Assembly: GCF_009602535.1 (NCBI RefSeq)
Contig: NZ_WIQI01000008.1
Span: 1 to 64,000 of the forward strand
Length of the DNA stretch: 64,000 nucleotides
Source: Ornithinicoccus halotolerans
GTDB lineage: Bacteria > Actinomycetota > Actinomycetes > Actinomycetales > Dermatophilaceae
Reading direction: 5' to 3'
Both the position numbers and the translations under genes were made by a program. Position 1 is the first letter of the stretch. The number at the start of each line of letters is the position of its first letter. The notes beneath the pieces are model-generated. The model worked only from the letters and a program-made list of their open reading frames with translations, had not been told where the DNA came from and ran no database searches. Positions 31,056 through 39,546 of this stretch are shown piece after piece.

Positions 31056-32285
31056 TCAGCCGGGCACCCCGGCACCGGCGCCCGCGGGAAGCACCTGCCG
31101 CCCGGCCTGGTAGACCGCCTCGACCCGTGAGCTCAGCCCGGTGACGTCGAGCGCCTTCCCACGCGCGATGACGAGGTCGGCCTGCTTGCCCGGCAGCAGC
31201 GAGCCGACGCGGTCACCGACACCCAGCAGGTCGGCGGCCGAACCGGTCGCCGCGTGCAGCGCCTGCACCGGGGGCAGCCCGTACTCCACGAGCAGCTCGA
31301 TCTCCGTCAGGTTGTCCCCGTGCGGCCACAGCGGGGCGTCCGAGCCCGCCGCGAACCTGACTCCCGCCTGGATCGCCCGCCGCATCGTCGAGGCACGGCT
31401 GGCCTCGGTCTCGGCGAGCTTGTCGAGCACGTGCGCCGGGTAGCCGGCGCCCGCCTCGACCGACCTGGCCAGCCCCGCGCCGGCGGCCAGCGTCGGGACC
31501 AGCCACGTCCCGCGCTGCACCATCAGCTCCAGCGTCTCGTCGTCGAGGTCCTGGCCGTGCTCGATAGAGCGGACGCCGTGGCGGACGGCGGTCTTGGCCC
31601 CTGCTGCGCTGGCGTGCGCCATGACACCCAGGCCGGCCGCGCTGGCCTCCGCCACCAGCATCTCGATCTCGTCGTCGCGGAACTGCGGCGTGCCCGCTCC
31701 CGGCCCCGCTGACATCACCCCGCCACTGGTGGCCACCTTGATCACGCCCGCACCCGCGCGCACCAGCTCGCGCACCTTGTGGCGCACCTGCTCGGGCCCG
31801 TCCACGACCGCCCGCGGCCGGCCCGGGTGGGGCGGCGTGAAGTCCAGGACGCAGGTCGAGGGCAGCCACGGGTCCCAGTGGCCCCCCGTCTGAGTCACCA
31901 CGTTCAGCGACACCTGCAGGGCCGGGCCGGCGATGAGGCCCCGCTGCTGGGCGACGTGCATGCCGTGGTCGGCGCCACCGGCGTCCCTGGCCGTCGTCAC
32001 CCCCGCCGCGAGCGTCCGGCGCATGTTCGCCGCGGCCTCGTAGAACTGCAGCGAGAACGGCTGCCGGGCGGCCTCGGCCACGTCGTTGGTGCTCATCGTC
32101 AGGTGGACGTGGCAGTCGAAGAACCCGGGCAGGACCGCCTTCCCCGCGCAGTCAACGCCCTCGTCACCGTCGAGACCCACGCCGACGTCGACGATGACGC
32201 CGTCCTCCACCGCCACGTCGGCGACTGCCGGTGCGGCCCGGGAGCCGTCATAGACCTCCCCGCCCTGCAGCACGAACCGGGTCAT
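31056..32285 (-). CDS. Metal-dependent amidohydrolase (imidazolonepropionase-like / prolidase-like)
   Basis: 409 residues from ATG at 32285. An N-terminal sandwich domain (FVLQGGEVYDG) leads into the amidohydrolase barrel. Metal ligands: HVH in FFDCHVHLTMS, a probable bridging lysine in GAGVIKVATSGGV, H in VMAHASAAG, H in RSIEHGQDLDD and D in FAAGSDAPLWPHG. The closest families hydrolyse cyclic amides or dipeptides with C-terminal Arg/Lys/Pro. Only 17 bp separate it from the upstream AbgT transporter gene on the same strand, so the substrate is probably what AbgT brings in, such as an acyl- or aminoacyl-glutamate-like compound. That link is inferred. Confidence 0.85.
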   Translation of the reverse strand: MTRFVLQGGEVYDGSRAAPAVADVAVEDGVIVDVGVGLDGDEGVDCAGKAVLPGFFDCHVHLTMSTNDVAEAARQPFSLQFYEAAANMRRTLAAGVTTARDAGGADHGMHVAQQRGLIAGPALQVSLNVVTQTGGHWDPWLPSTCVLDFTPPHPGRPRAVVDGPEQVRHKVRELVRAGAGVIKVATSGGVMSAGPGAGTPQFRDDEIEMLVAEASAAGLGVMAHASAAGAKTAVRHGVRSIEHGQDLDDETLELMVQRGTWLVPTLAAGAGLARSVEAGAGYPAHVLDKLAETEASRASTMRRAIQAGVRFAAGSDAPLWPHGDNLTEIELLVEYGLPPVQALHAATGSAADLLGVGDRVGSLLPGKQADLVIARGKALDVTGLSSRVEAVYQAGRQVLPAGAGAGVPG

Positions 32286-32302
32286 GGCTCGGTCACCGCC
32301 GC

Positions 32303-33889
32303 TCAGCGGACCGGGGCACCGGGGCCGATCGGGATGCCGAGGGCGTACCAGAGCAGGAAGAACGCGGTCCAACCGAAGAACACCGCGATGGAGACGGGCA
32401 GCGTCATCGACAGCAGCGTGCCGATCCCGGCGTCGCGGCGGTAGCGCTGCAGGTAGGTCAGCATCAGCGCGAAGTACACGTTCAGCGGGGTGATCAGGTT
32501 GGAGGCGGAGTCACCGATGCGGAACAGCATCTGGCTCACCTCGGGGCTCACGCCCAGCAGCATCATCGCCGGCACGATGACCGGCGCCATCAGCGTCCAC
32601 TGCGCCGACCCGCTGGTGATGAACAGGTTGAGCAGGTAGGTCATCACGATGACGACGATGAACAGCACCACCGTGGCCAGGCCCATCGACTCGATGAGGT
32701 CGGCTCCCGAGACGGCCAGGATGGTGCCGATGTTGGACCACTCGAACCACGCGATGAACTGGGCGGCCGCGAAGAACAGCACCAGCACCGGGGCGATGTC
32801 CTTCATCCCGTTGACCATGAACTCGGGCAGCTGGGTCCAGGAGGAGATGGTGCCGACCGTGACGCCGTAGGCCACCCCCAGCGCCACGAACATCAGCGCG
32901 ATGAGGACCGAGACGTGCAGCAGCACCGGGCCGGTGAGGATGCCGCCCTCCTCCCCTCGCAGCGGTGAGCCCGGGATGGCGACCAGCGCCGCGATCGCCG
33001 CCAGGAAGGCCACGAGCGCCAGCGCCGCGTTCCGCAGGCCGCGCTTCTCCGCAGCGCTCAACCGCATCGACTCCAGGTCCTCGAACTCCCCGCCCTCGCT
33101 CGCCTCCTCGGCGTCGTCAGTCGTCGCGCCCGGCGCGTAGGGGCCGTCCAGCTCGATGCGCTCGACGCGGGGGGCCACGTAGCGCTCCATGACGAGGGTG
33201 ATGAGGGCGGCCAGGAAGACCGCGGAGGGGATCGTGAAATAGATGTTCGCCAATGGGGAGACGACGTAGTCCTCGTCCAGGATCTGCGCGGCGCTGGTGC
33301 TGATGCCGGCGTACAGCGGCTCCCCTGCGGTGATGAACAGGGAGGCGTTGAACCCGGCGTCGACGCTGGCGAACCCGACCGCGATACCGAACAGCGGACT
33401 GCGCCCCACCGCGAGGTAGGCCAGTGCCGCCAGCGGCGGCAGCACGACGACCACGGCGTCGGAGGCCACGGAGCCGGACACGCCGGTGATGGCCACGGCG
33501 AAGGTCAGCCACCGCCCGGAGACGCTGGTGACCACGCTGCGCACCGCCGTGGAGATGAGCCCGCTGCCCTCGGCGACCGCCACCCCCATCATCACGACCA
33601 GCACGATGCCCAGCGGCGGGAAGCCGGTGAAGTTGCTGATCGCCTCGGTGACGATCCGGCGTATCCCGTCCACCGACAGCAGGTTGACGACCGCGATCGT
33701 CTCGTTCTCGTTGGGTGAGGCCACGCTCACGTCCAGCAGCGAGAGCACCAGGCTCAGCACGAGGACGATCCCGCCGAGGATGAGGAACAGCCAGAACGGG
33801 TGCGGGATCCGGTTCCCGGCTCGCTCGATCATGTCGAGCATCCGGAACATGAGGCCTGAGCTGCGTGCGGACTCCTGCGTTGCGGTCAT
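32303..33889 (-). CDS. AbgT-family transporter
   Basis: 528 residues with about 11-13 membrane helices, starting at ATG 33889 with GGAGGGG upstream. Family features: IPHPFWLFLILGGIVLVLS at the N-terminus, ISNFTGFPPLGIVLVVMMGVAVAE, DAGFNASLFITAGEPLYAG, and near the end SGSAQWTLMAPVIVPAMML with SDSASNLITPLN-like text (here GDSASNLITPLNVYF). The model member imports p-aminobenzoyl-glutamate in E. coli; other members export sulfonamides. Paired with the downstream amidohydrolase, uptake of an amide substrate is favoured. Confidence 0.9.
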   Translation of the reverse strand: MTATQESARSSGLMFRMLDMIERAGNRIPHPFWLFLILGGIVLVLSLVLSLLDVSVASPNENETIAVVNLLSVDGIRRIVTEAISNFTGFPPLGIVLVVMMGVAVAEGSGLISTAVRSVVTSVSGRWLTFAVAITGVSGSVASDAVVVVLPPLAALAYLAVGRSPLFGIAVGFASVDAGFNASLFITAGEPLYAGISTSAAQILDEDYVVSPLANIYFTIPSAVFLAALITLVMERYVAPRVERIELDGPYAPGATTDDAEEASEGGEFEDLESMRLSAAEKRGLRNAALALVAFLAAIAALVAIPGSPLRGEEGGILTGPVLLHVSVLIALMFVALGVAYGVTVGTISSWTQLPEFMVNGMKDIAPVLVLFFAAAQFIAWFEWSNIGTILAVSGADLIESMGLATVVLFIVVIVMTYLLNLFITSGSAQWTLMAPVIVPAMMLLGVSPEVSQMLFRIGDSASNLITPLNVYFALMLTYLQRYRRDAGIGTLLSMTLPVSIAVFFGWTAFFLLWYALGIPIGPGAPVR

Positions 33890-33972
33890 GCTCCCCTCCG
33901 TCCGTCGCGAAGGGTCCTGAGGGTAGTGCCGGGACGGCGGACCCGCACAGGGCCGCCGGGCGGTGCGAGCCG

Positions 33973-34704
33973 CTACCGGCCGCTCCCGAGGTCGATGACG
34001 ACCAGGGTGACGTTGTCGTCGGCGCCGCTGGCCAGGGCCGCCTCCAGGAGCGCGTCGGCCGCCTCCTCGGCGTTGCCGCGGGACAGCAGCTCCTGGATGC
34101 GGGCGTTGTCGAGCTCACCGGTCAGGCCGTCGGAGCAGAGCAGCAGCCGGCCCTGCGCGGGCGCCGTGACGGTGTCCGGCTCCGGGGGCTGCTCCCGGCC
34201 GGTGCCCAGCGCACGTGTCAGGTGGGTCTGCCCGGGGTGGGAGGCGGCCTGCTCCTCCGAGATCAGCCCCTGGGCGAGCAGCTCGCCGGCCTGGTTGTGG
34301 TCCCGGGTCAGCTGGCGCAGCCCGGTCTCGGTGAGCTGGTAGGCACGGCTGTCACCCACCCAGACCACGGTGACCTCTTCCTGCTCCTGCATGGCGGCGA
34401 CCACCGTGGTGCCCATGCCGGCCAGCCCGACCTTGGCGCCGAACTCGACGAGGACGTGGTGGGCCGAGGTGATGGCCGCGGTCAGTCCCGCCGATCCTGG
34501 CGAGAGCCGGGCCAGCGCCGTGATGGCGGCCGTGGCCAGCGCGCTGGCGATCGCCCCGCCCTCGTGGCCCCCGAGGCCGTCGGCGACCAGCCAGAAGCCG
34601 TCGCCGACGTGGAGGCTGTCCTCGTTGCGCTCGCGGACGTGGCCGGTGTGGGTGCGGGCCGCGACGCCGTGACCGCTGCCCCCGCTGCCCTGCTCGCTGT
34701 CCAT
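33973..34704 (-). CDS. PP2C-family Ser/Thr protein phosphatase
   Basis: 243 residues, a stand-alone catalytic domain. Motifs: RERNEDSLHVGDGFWLVADG with the metal aspartates, GGHEGGAIASALA, GMGTTVVAAM, VVWVGDSRAYQL, LLLCSDGLTGEL and GADDNVTLVVIDL. It removes phosphate from Ser/Thr, probably reversing a Hanks-type kinase elsewhere. There is no membrane segment, unlike PstP, so it is cytoplasmic. GAGGAGG lies before the ATG. It is 83 bp upstream of the AbgT gene on the same strand; whether they are co-transcribed is unclear. A GCCGCTACC copy falls at its 3' end (33969). Confidence 0.9.
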   Translation of the reverse strand: MDSEQGSGGSGHGVAARTHTGHVRERNEDSLHVGDGFWLVADGLGGHEGGAIASALATAAITALARLSPGSAGLTAAITSAHHVLVEFGAKVGLAGMGTTVVAAMQEQEEVTVVWVGDSRAYQLTETGLRQLTRDHNQAGELLAQGLISEEQAASHPGQTHLTRALGTGREQPPEPDTVTAPAQGRLLLCSDGLTGELDNARIQELLSRGNAEEAADALLEAALASGADDNVTLVVIDLGSGR

Positions 34705-34769
34705 GGCACCCTCCTCGACCGTCGCCCCGCTGCACCAGCCTAGCCGCCGGGGCGGTCACACTGAGGACC

Positions 34770-35708
34770 ATGAGCCACCAGGTCATCCTCGACTGCGACC
34801 CCGGCCACGACGACGCCGTCGCGATGCTGCTCGCGTTGGGGAGCCCGTCGATAGACCTGCTGGGAGTCACCACGGTCGCCGGGAACCAGACCCTGGCGAA
34901 GGTCACCCGCAACGCGCTCAGCGTGCTCGCGCTGAGCGGCCACGCCGGCGCGGGAGTCGGTGTGTATCCCGGCTGCGCACGGCCGCTGGTGCGTGAGCTG
35001 GCGGTCGCCGAGGACATCCACGGAGAGTCGGGACTGGACGGCGTGGAGCTGCCGGTGCCGACGGCCGCGCCCCGCGACGAGCACGCCGTCGACTTCATCG
35101 TCCGCACCGTGATGAAGCGGCCCCCGGGCACGGTGACGCTGGTCCCCACCGGTCCGCTGACCAACATCGCGCTGGCGGTGCGCCGGGAGCCGCGGCTGGC
35201 GGGCCGGGTGCGCGAGGTCGTCCTGATGGGCGGCGGCTACCAGCGGGGCAACACCACCGCGGTCGCCGAGTTCAACATCCGGACCGACCCCGAGGCGGCG
35301 CACATCGTCGTCAACGAGGACTGGCCGGTGACCATGGTCGGGCTCGACCTGACGCACCAGGCCCTGGCGACCCCGGCGGTGGAGCGGGAGATCGCCGGCA
35401 TCGGCAGTCCGGTCAGCGACTTCGTGGTCGGCCTGCTCGGGTTCTTCCGGCAGGCCTACCAGCGGCAGCAGGGCTTCGCGGACCCGCCGGTGCACGACCC
35501 CTGCACCATCGCCTACCTCCTCGACCCCGGCGTCCTGACGACCCGCCGGGCGCCGCTGGACGTCGAGCTGCGGGGCGAGCTGACCGCGGGGATGACGGTG
35601 GCCGACCTCCGCGGTCCCGAGCCCGAGAACTGCCGCAGCCAGGTGGCGGTCTGCCTGGACCGGGAGCGGTTCTGGTCGCTGGTGGTCTCCGCGCTCCGGG
35701 CGCTGTGA
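34770..35708 (+). CDS. Inosine-uridine preferring nucleoside hydrolase family protein
   Basis: 312 residues. The N-terminal calcium/ribose signature is [51 protein letters not shown] with the ribose-binding Asn, and [13 protein letters not shown] near residue 240 with the calcium-binding Asp complete the active site. It should split ribonucleosides into base and ribose for salvage in the cytoplasm. Base preference (purine or pyrimidine) cannot be told. The start overlaps no other gene; it is divergent from the phosphatase with 65 bp between. Confidence 0.92.
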   Translation: MSHQVILDCDPGHDDAVAMLLALGSPSIDLLGVTTVAGNQTLAKVTRNALSVLALSGHAGAGVGVYPGCARPLVRELAVAEDIHGESGLDGVELPVPTAAPRDEHAVDFIVRTVMKRPPGTVTLVPTGPLTNIALAVRREPRLAGRVREVVLMGGGYQRGNTTAVAEFNIRTDPEAAHIVVNEDWPVTMVGLDLTHQALATPAVEREIAGIGSPVSDFVVGLLGFFRQAYQRQQGFADPPVHDPCTIAYLLDPGVLTTRRAPLDVELRGELTAGMTVADLRGPEPENCRSQVAVCLDRERFWSLVVSALRAL

Positions 35709-35787
35709 CCAGCGGGCGCCTGTCCAACCGGTGACTGCTGCACGCCGGTGCGGTAGCGGCCGGAGCGCCCTGTGGCGTCACCCGCCT

Positions 35788-35800
35788 TATCCTCGAAGGA
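35788..35800 (+). promoter_or_regulatory. -10 box and leaderless start of selO
   Basis: TATCCT (35788-35793) lies seven bases before the ATG at 35800, the spacing for a leaderless mRNA. No good -35 is visible. A full GGTAGCGGC lies just upstream, at 35752-35760. Confidence 0.4.
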
Positions 35801-37263
35801 TGACCCTTGCCGCAGCCCCGACCGTCCCGCTGACCGGGCGGTTCGCCACCGAGCTGCCGGAGCTGGCGGTCCGCTGGCAGGCCGCTGAGGCGCCGGAGCC
35901 GCGGCTGCTGGTGCTCAACGAGCCGCTGGCGGCCGAGCTCGGGCTCGACCCGGCCTCGCTGCGCGAGCCCGACGGCATCGGGCTGCTGCTCGGCACCCAC
36001 GTCCCCGACGGAGCCACCCCGGTGGCGCAGGCCTACGCCGGGCACCAGTTCGGGATGTACTCCCCTCGGCTGGGCGACGGCCGGGCGCTGCTGCTGGGTG
36101 AGGTCGCCGGTTCTGACGGCCGGCTGCGCGACATCCACCTGAAGGGCTCCGGGCGCACGCCGTTCGCCCGCGGCGGCGACGGCTGGGCCGTGGTCGGCCC
36201 GATGCTGCGCGAGTACCTCGTCAGCGAGGCGATGCACGCCCTCGGCGTCCCCACCACCCGGTCGCTGGCGGTCGTGGCGACCGGGCGCCGAGTGCAGCGG
36301 GAGACGGTGCTGCCGGGCGCCCTGCTGACCCGGGTCGCCAGCAGCCACCTGCGGGTGGGCACCTTCCAGTACGCCCGCGCCACCGGCGACACCGACCTGC
36401 TGCGGCGGCTGGCGGACCACGCGATCGAGCGCCACTACCCCGGGGCCGCGGACGCCGAGAACCCGTACCGCGCGCTGTTCGAGGCGGTCGTCACCGCGCA
36501 GGCCTCGCTGGTCGCGCAGTGGATGCTGCTCGGGTTCGTCCACGGCGTGATGAACACCGACAACATGACCATCTCCGGCGAGACCATCGACTACGGGCCG
36601 TGCGCCTTCATGGACGAGTTCGACCCGAGGAGCCTCTACAGCTCGATCGACGAGGGCGGCCGCTACGCCTACGGCAACCAGCCGGCGGTAGCGGCGTGGA
36701 ACCTCGCGCGGTTCGCCGAGACGCTGCTGCCGCTGCTGCACGAGGACCAGGAGCAGGCGGTCGAGCTCGCGACCGAGTCCCTCGAGCGGTTCACCGAGCA
36801 GTACGGCACCGCCTGGGTGGTGGGGATGCGCGACAAGCTCGGCCTGGCCGGCGACCTGGCCGACGAGCAGGTCTCCCCGCTGCTGGAGGAGCTGATGTCG
36901 CTGCTCGAGCGCAGCCGGGTCGACTACACGTCCTTCTTCCGCGCGCTCGGCTCGGCTGCCCGAGGCGACGTCGAACCGGTCCGGTGCCTGGTCGCCGACG
37001 CTGGCTCCCTCGACGCGTGGCTCCAGCGCTGGCGTGCCCTCAACCCGGACGCGGAGCGGATGGACCGGGTCAACCCGGTCTACATCCCACGCAACCACCT
37101 GGTCGAGGAGGCGCTAGCGGCCGCCTACGAGGACGACCTCGCGCCGCTGCACCGGCTGCTGGAGGCAGTCACCGCTCCCTACGAGGAGCGCCCGGACTTG
37201 GAGCGCTACGCCAGCCCCGCGCCGGAGGGGTTCGGCCCGTACCGGACGTTCTGCGGGACCTGA
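35800..37263 (+). CDS. selO: SelO/YdiU protein adenylyltransferase (pseudokinase fold)
   Basis: 487 residues from ATG at 35800, the standard length. SelO signatures: [86 protein letters not shown] with catalytic Asn and Asp residues, and [14 protein letters not shown]. The family binds ATP upside down and transfers AMP to Ser/Thr/Tyr of proteins in the oxidative-stress response. The C-terminus is FCGT: a cysteine stands where eukaryotic forms have selenocysteine. No SECIS-like context is expected. Isolated gene between the nucleoside hydrolase and a membrane protein. Confidence 0.95.
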   Translation: MTLAAAPTVPLTGRFATELPELAVRWQAAEAPEPRLLVLNEPLAAELGLDPASLREPDGIGLLLGTHVPDGATPVAQAYAGHQFGMYSPRLGDGRALLLGEVAGSDGRLRDIHLKGSGRTPFARGGDGWAVVGPMLREYLVSEAMHALGVPTTRSLAVVATGRRVQRETVLPGALLTRVASSHLRVGTFQYARATGDTDLLRRLADHAIERHYPGAADAENPYRALFEAVVTAQASLVAQWMLLGFVHGVMNTDNMTISGETIDYGPCAFMDEFDPRSLYSSIDEGGRYAYGNQPAVAAWNLARFAETLLPLLHEDQEQAVELATESLERFTEQYGTAWVVGMRDKLGLAGDLADEQVSPLLEELMSLLERSRVDYTSFFRALGSAARGDVEPVRCLVADAGSLDAWLQRWRALNPDAERMDRVNPVYIPRNHLVEEALAAAYEDDLAPLHRLLEAVTAPYEERPDLERYASPAPEGFGPYRTFCGT

Positions 37264-37365
37264 GCGAGCCGAGTCACCGAACAGCCCGGATCCGGGCATC
37301 GGGGCGTTGGCCAGGGCCGGTAGAGTCGCGGCCGACCGTGGTCGGGCCGATATCCGGGGTGACAG

Positions 37366-38472
37366 GTGGGTCGCAGCAGCTGGCGGGTTCCCATCCCGGC
37401 ACCCGGTTCCGCCGTCGACCTGGTGGTGGTGGCCGCCGTCGCCGTCCTGCTCGGCCTGGCGCTGCGCGCGCTGGGCATCCCGTCCGCGCTGCTGTTCGCC
37501 GGTCTGCTCGCCGGACTGGTGCGGGCACTCGCGGTGGGTCCGGCCACGGGCGTAGCGGCGTTACCTCCCTCGCTGGTCACCGGCTCGCACGCGGTCATGG
37601 GAGTGATGATCGGCGCCCTGCTGACCGTTGGCACCCTGCAGACCGTCGCGGCCAACTGGTTCGGGATCCTACTCGTGGTGGCCGCCACCCTGGCGCTGAG
37701 TGTGGGCGCCGGCCTGCTGCTGCGACTGCACCCGGCCATCACGCCGGTGACCGGCGTCTTCGCGATGGTGGCCGGTGGCGCCTCGGGGATCATCGTGATG
37801 GCACGTGAGCTGGGCGCTGACGAGCGTCTCGTCGCCGTGCTGCAGTACCTGCGGGTGCTGCTGATCGTGCTGCTGATGCCGGTGGCAGCGGCAGTCTTCT
37901 TCGGCGCCTCCTCCGGCCGGGTTGCTCCGCCCTCGCTCGACGCGTCGGGCTGGGCCGCGGGTGCCCTCCTCACCCTCGGCTGCGCCGCTGTCGGGCTGGT
38001 CGTCGGCCGGCTGTCCCGGCTGCCGGTGGCGACGCTGTTAGGACCGATGCTGGTCGCGGCAGCTGCCAACCTGAGCGGCCTGTCGCACGGCGCGCAGGTT
38101 CCGGGAGCCCTGGGTGCGGCCGCCTTCCTGGTGATCGGCATCGACGTGGGGCTGAGCTTCACCCGCGCCTCGCTGCGCACCATCGGCGCGACCCTGCCGC
38201 TGGCGACCGGCCTGATCATCGCGCTGATCGTCACCTGCGCGGGCCTGGGCATGGTGCTGTCTCGGGTGACGGGGGTGAGCCCGTTGGAGGGCTACCTGGC
38301 CACGACGCCGGGCGGGCTGTACGCGGTTCTGGCCACGGCCACGGACAGCGAGGCCGACGCGGTCTTCGTGCTCGCCGTCCAGGTGCTCCGGCTGTTCGTG
38401 ATGCTGCTAACCGCCCCGCTGCTGGCCCGGTGGCTCGGCGGGCACCCCCGAGGGCGGGGCCCTCGACCGTAG
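37366..38472 (+). CDS. AbrB-family (ammonia monooxygenase-like) membrane protein
   Basis: 368 residues, about ten membrane helices. The two halves repeat each other: LGIPSALLFAGLLAGLVRAL..GSHAVMGVMIGALL in the first and LPVATLLGPMLVAAAANLSG..AAFLVIGIDVGLSFTR in the second. Each is followed by a helix pair with an FAMVAGGASGIIVMAREL or TPGGLYAVLATATDSEADAVF motif. This is the internally duplicated AbrB domain once misnamed ammonia monooxygenase; it is probably a transporter of unknown substrate. GTG at 37366 follows a weak GGGGTGACAG. Confidence 0.85.
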   Translation: MGRSSWRVPIPAPGSAVDLVVVAAVAVLLGLALRALGIPSALLFAGLLAGLVRALAVGPATGVAALPPSLVTGSHAVMGVMIGALLTVGTLQTVAANWFGILLVVAATLALSVGAGLLLRLHPAITPVTGVFAMVAGGASGIIVMARELGADERLVAVLQYLRVLLIVLLMPVAAAVFFGASSGRVAPPSLDASGWAAGALLTLGCAAVGLVVGRLSRLPVATLLGPMLVAAAANLSGLSHGAQVPGALGAAAFLVIGIDVGLSFTRASLRTIGATLPLATGLIIALIVTCAGLGMVLSRVTGVSPLEGYLATTPGGLYAVLATATDSEADAVFVLAVQVLRLFVMLLTAPLLARWLGGHPRGRGPRP

Positions 38473-38516
38473 GGAGCCCCGGTCGGAGCGGATGGCCGCG
38501 GGCCACCGCCGCGAAC

Positions 38517-38522
38517 TAGATT
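38517..38522 (+). promoter_or_regulatory. -10 box (TAGATT) of the threonine dehydratase-like gene
   Basis: TAGATT lies 28 bp before the ATG at 38551 with GGGAGGAG between, so this transcript would have a short leader. No clear -35. Confidence 0.35.
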
Positions 38523-38550
38523 GTCGGACCTCGACGGCGGGAGGAGCCGC

Positions 38551-39522
38551 ATGGAGCTGGTGGGTCTGCGCGACATCGAGCAGGCAGCTGGTCACGTCCG
38601 CGGCGTCGCGGTGCACACGCCGCTGCTTCCCGCGACCTGGGCGGAGGAGGGCCGCCCGCTGTGGCTGAAGCCGGAGAGCCTGCAGCCGGGTGGCGCGTTC
38701 AAGATCCGGGGGGCGACCACCAAGGTCGCGGCACTGAGCCAGGCCGAGCGCGAGACCGGTCTGGTCGCTCACTCCAGCGGCAACCACGCCCAGGCAGTCG
38801 CGCAGGCCGCCCGCTCCCACCGGGTCAAGGCCGTGGTCGTGATGCCGGACACCGCCCCGCGGATGAAGGTCGAGGCGACCCGCCGGCTCGGCGCCGAGGT
38901 GGTGCTGGTGCCGCCGGCGGAGCGCTATCACCGAGCCGACGAGCTGGCCGACGCCCACGGCTACACCCCCATCCCGCCGTACGACGACCCGTGGATCATC
39001 GCCGGGCAGGGCACGGTCGGCCTGGAGATCGCCGAGGACCTCCCCCAGCTGTCGACGGTCCTGGTGCCGATCAGCGGCGGCGGCCTGATCAGTGGCGTCG
39101 CGACGGCGATCAAGGAGCGCCTCCCCCACGTGCGAGTCATCGGCGTCGAGCCCGAGCTCGCCGCCGACGCCGCCGAGAGCTTCCGACGCGGTGAGCCCGT
39201 CACCTGGCCGGCGGAGCGGACCCAGCGCACCATCGCTGACGGGCTGCGGGTGAACCGCGTCGGTGACCTGCCCTGGGTGCACATCCGCCGCTACGTCGAT
39301 GACATCGTCACGGTCAGCGAAGACCAGATCCGCGAGGCAGTCCGGGTGCTCGCCGCGCGGTCGCGACTGGTCGCCGAGCCCAGCGGCGCCGTGGCGACTG
39401 CGGCCTACCTCTTCCGCGCCGAGCAGCTGCGGCTGCGGGGCGACACCGTCGCCGTGGTCAGCGGCGGGAACATCGAGCTGGACCGCTTCCGTGCCATCCT
39501 CGCCGGCGCTCCCAGGGGGTGA
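38551..39522 (+). CDS. PLP-dependent threonine dehydratase / threo-3-hydroxyaspartate ammonia-lyase-like
   Basis: 323 residues from ATG at 38551 (GGGAGGAG upstream). The fold-type II PLP lysine is in LQPGGAFKIRGA; SSGNHAQAVAQAA binds the carboxylate; PISGGGLISGVATAIK is the phosphate loop; a C-terminal VVSGGN follows. There is no regulatory ACT domain, so it is the short catabolic/serine-racemase-like type rather than biosynthetic IlvA. It removes ammonia from threonine, serine or hydroxyaspartate. Stand-alone gene converging on the DUF222 gene with 24 bp between. Confidence 0.88.
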   Translation: MELVGLRDIEQAAGHVRGVAVHTPLLPATWAEEGRPLWLKPESLQPGGAFKIRGATTKVAALSQAERETGLVAHSSGNHAQAVAQAARSHRVKAVVVMPDTAPRMKVEATRRLGAEVVLVPPAERYHRADELADAHGYTPIPPYDDPWIIAGQGTVGLEIAEDLPQLSTVLVPISGGGLISGVATAIKERLPHVRVIGVEPELAADAAESFRRGEPVTWPAERTQRTIADGLRVNRVGDLPWVHIRRYVDDIVTVSEDQIREAVRVLAARSRLVAEPSGAVATAAYLFRAEQLRLRGDTVAVVSGGNIELDRFRAILAGAPRG

Positions 39523-39546
39523 CAGCAGGAGCACCGCGGCGCCAGC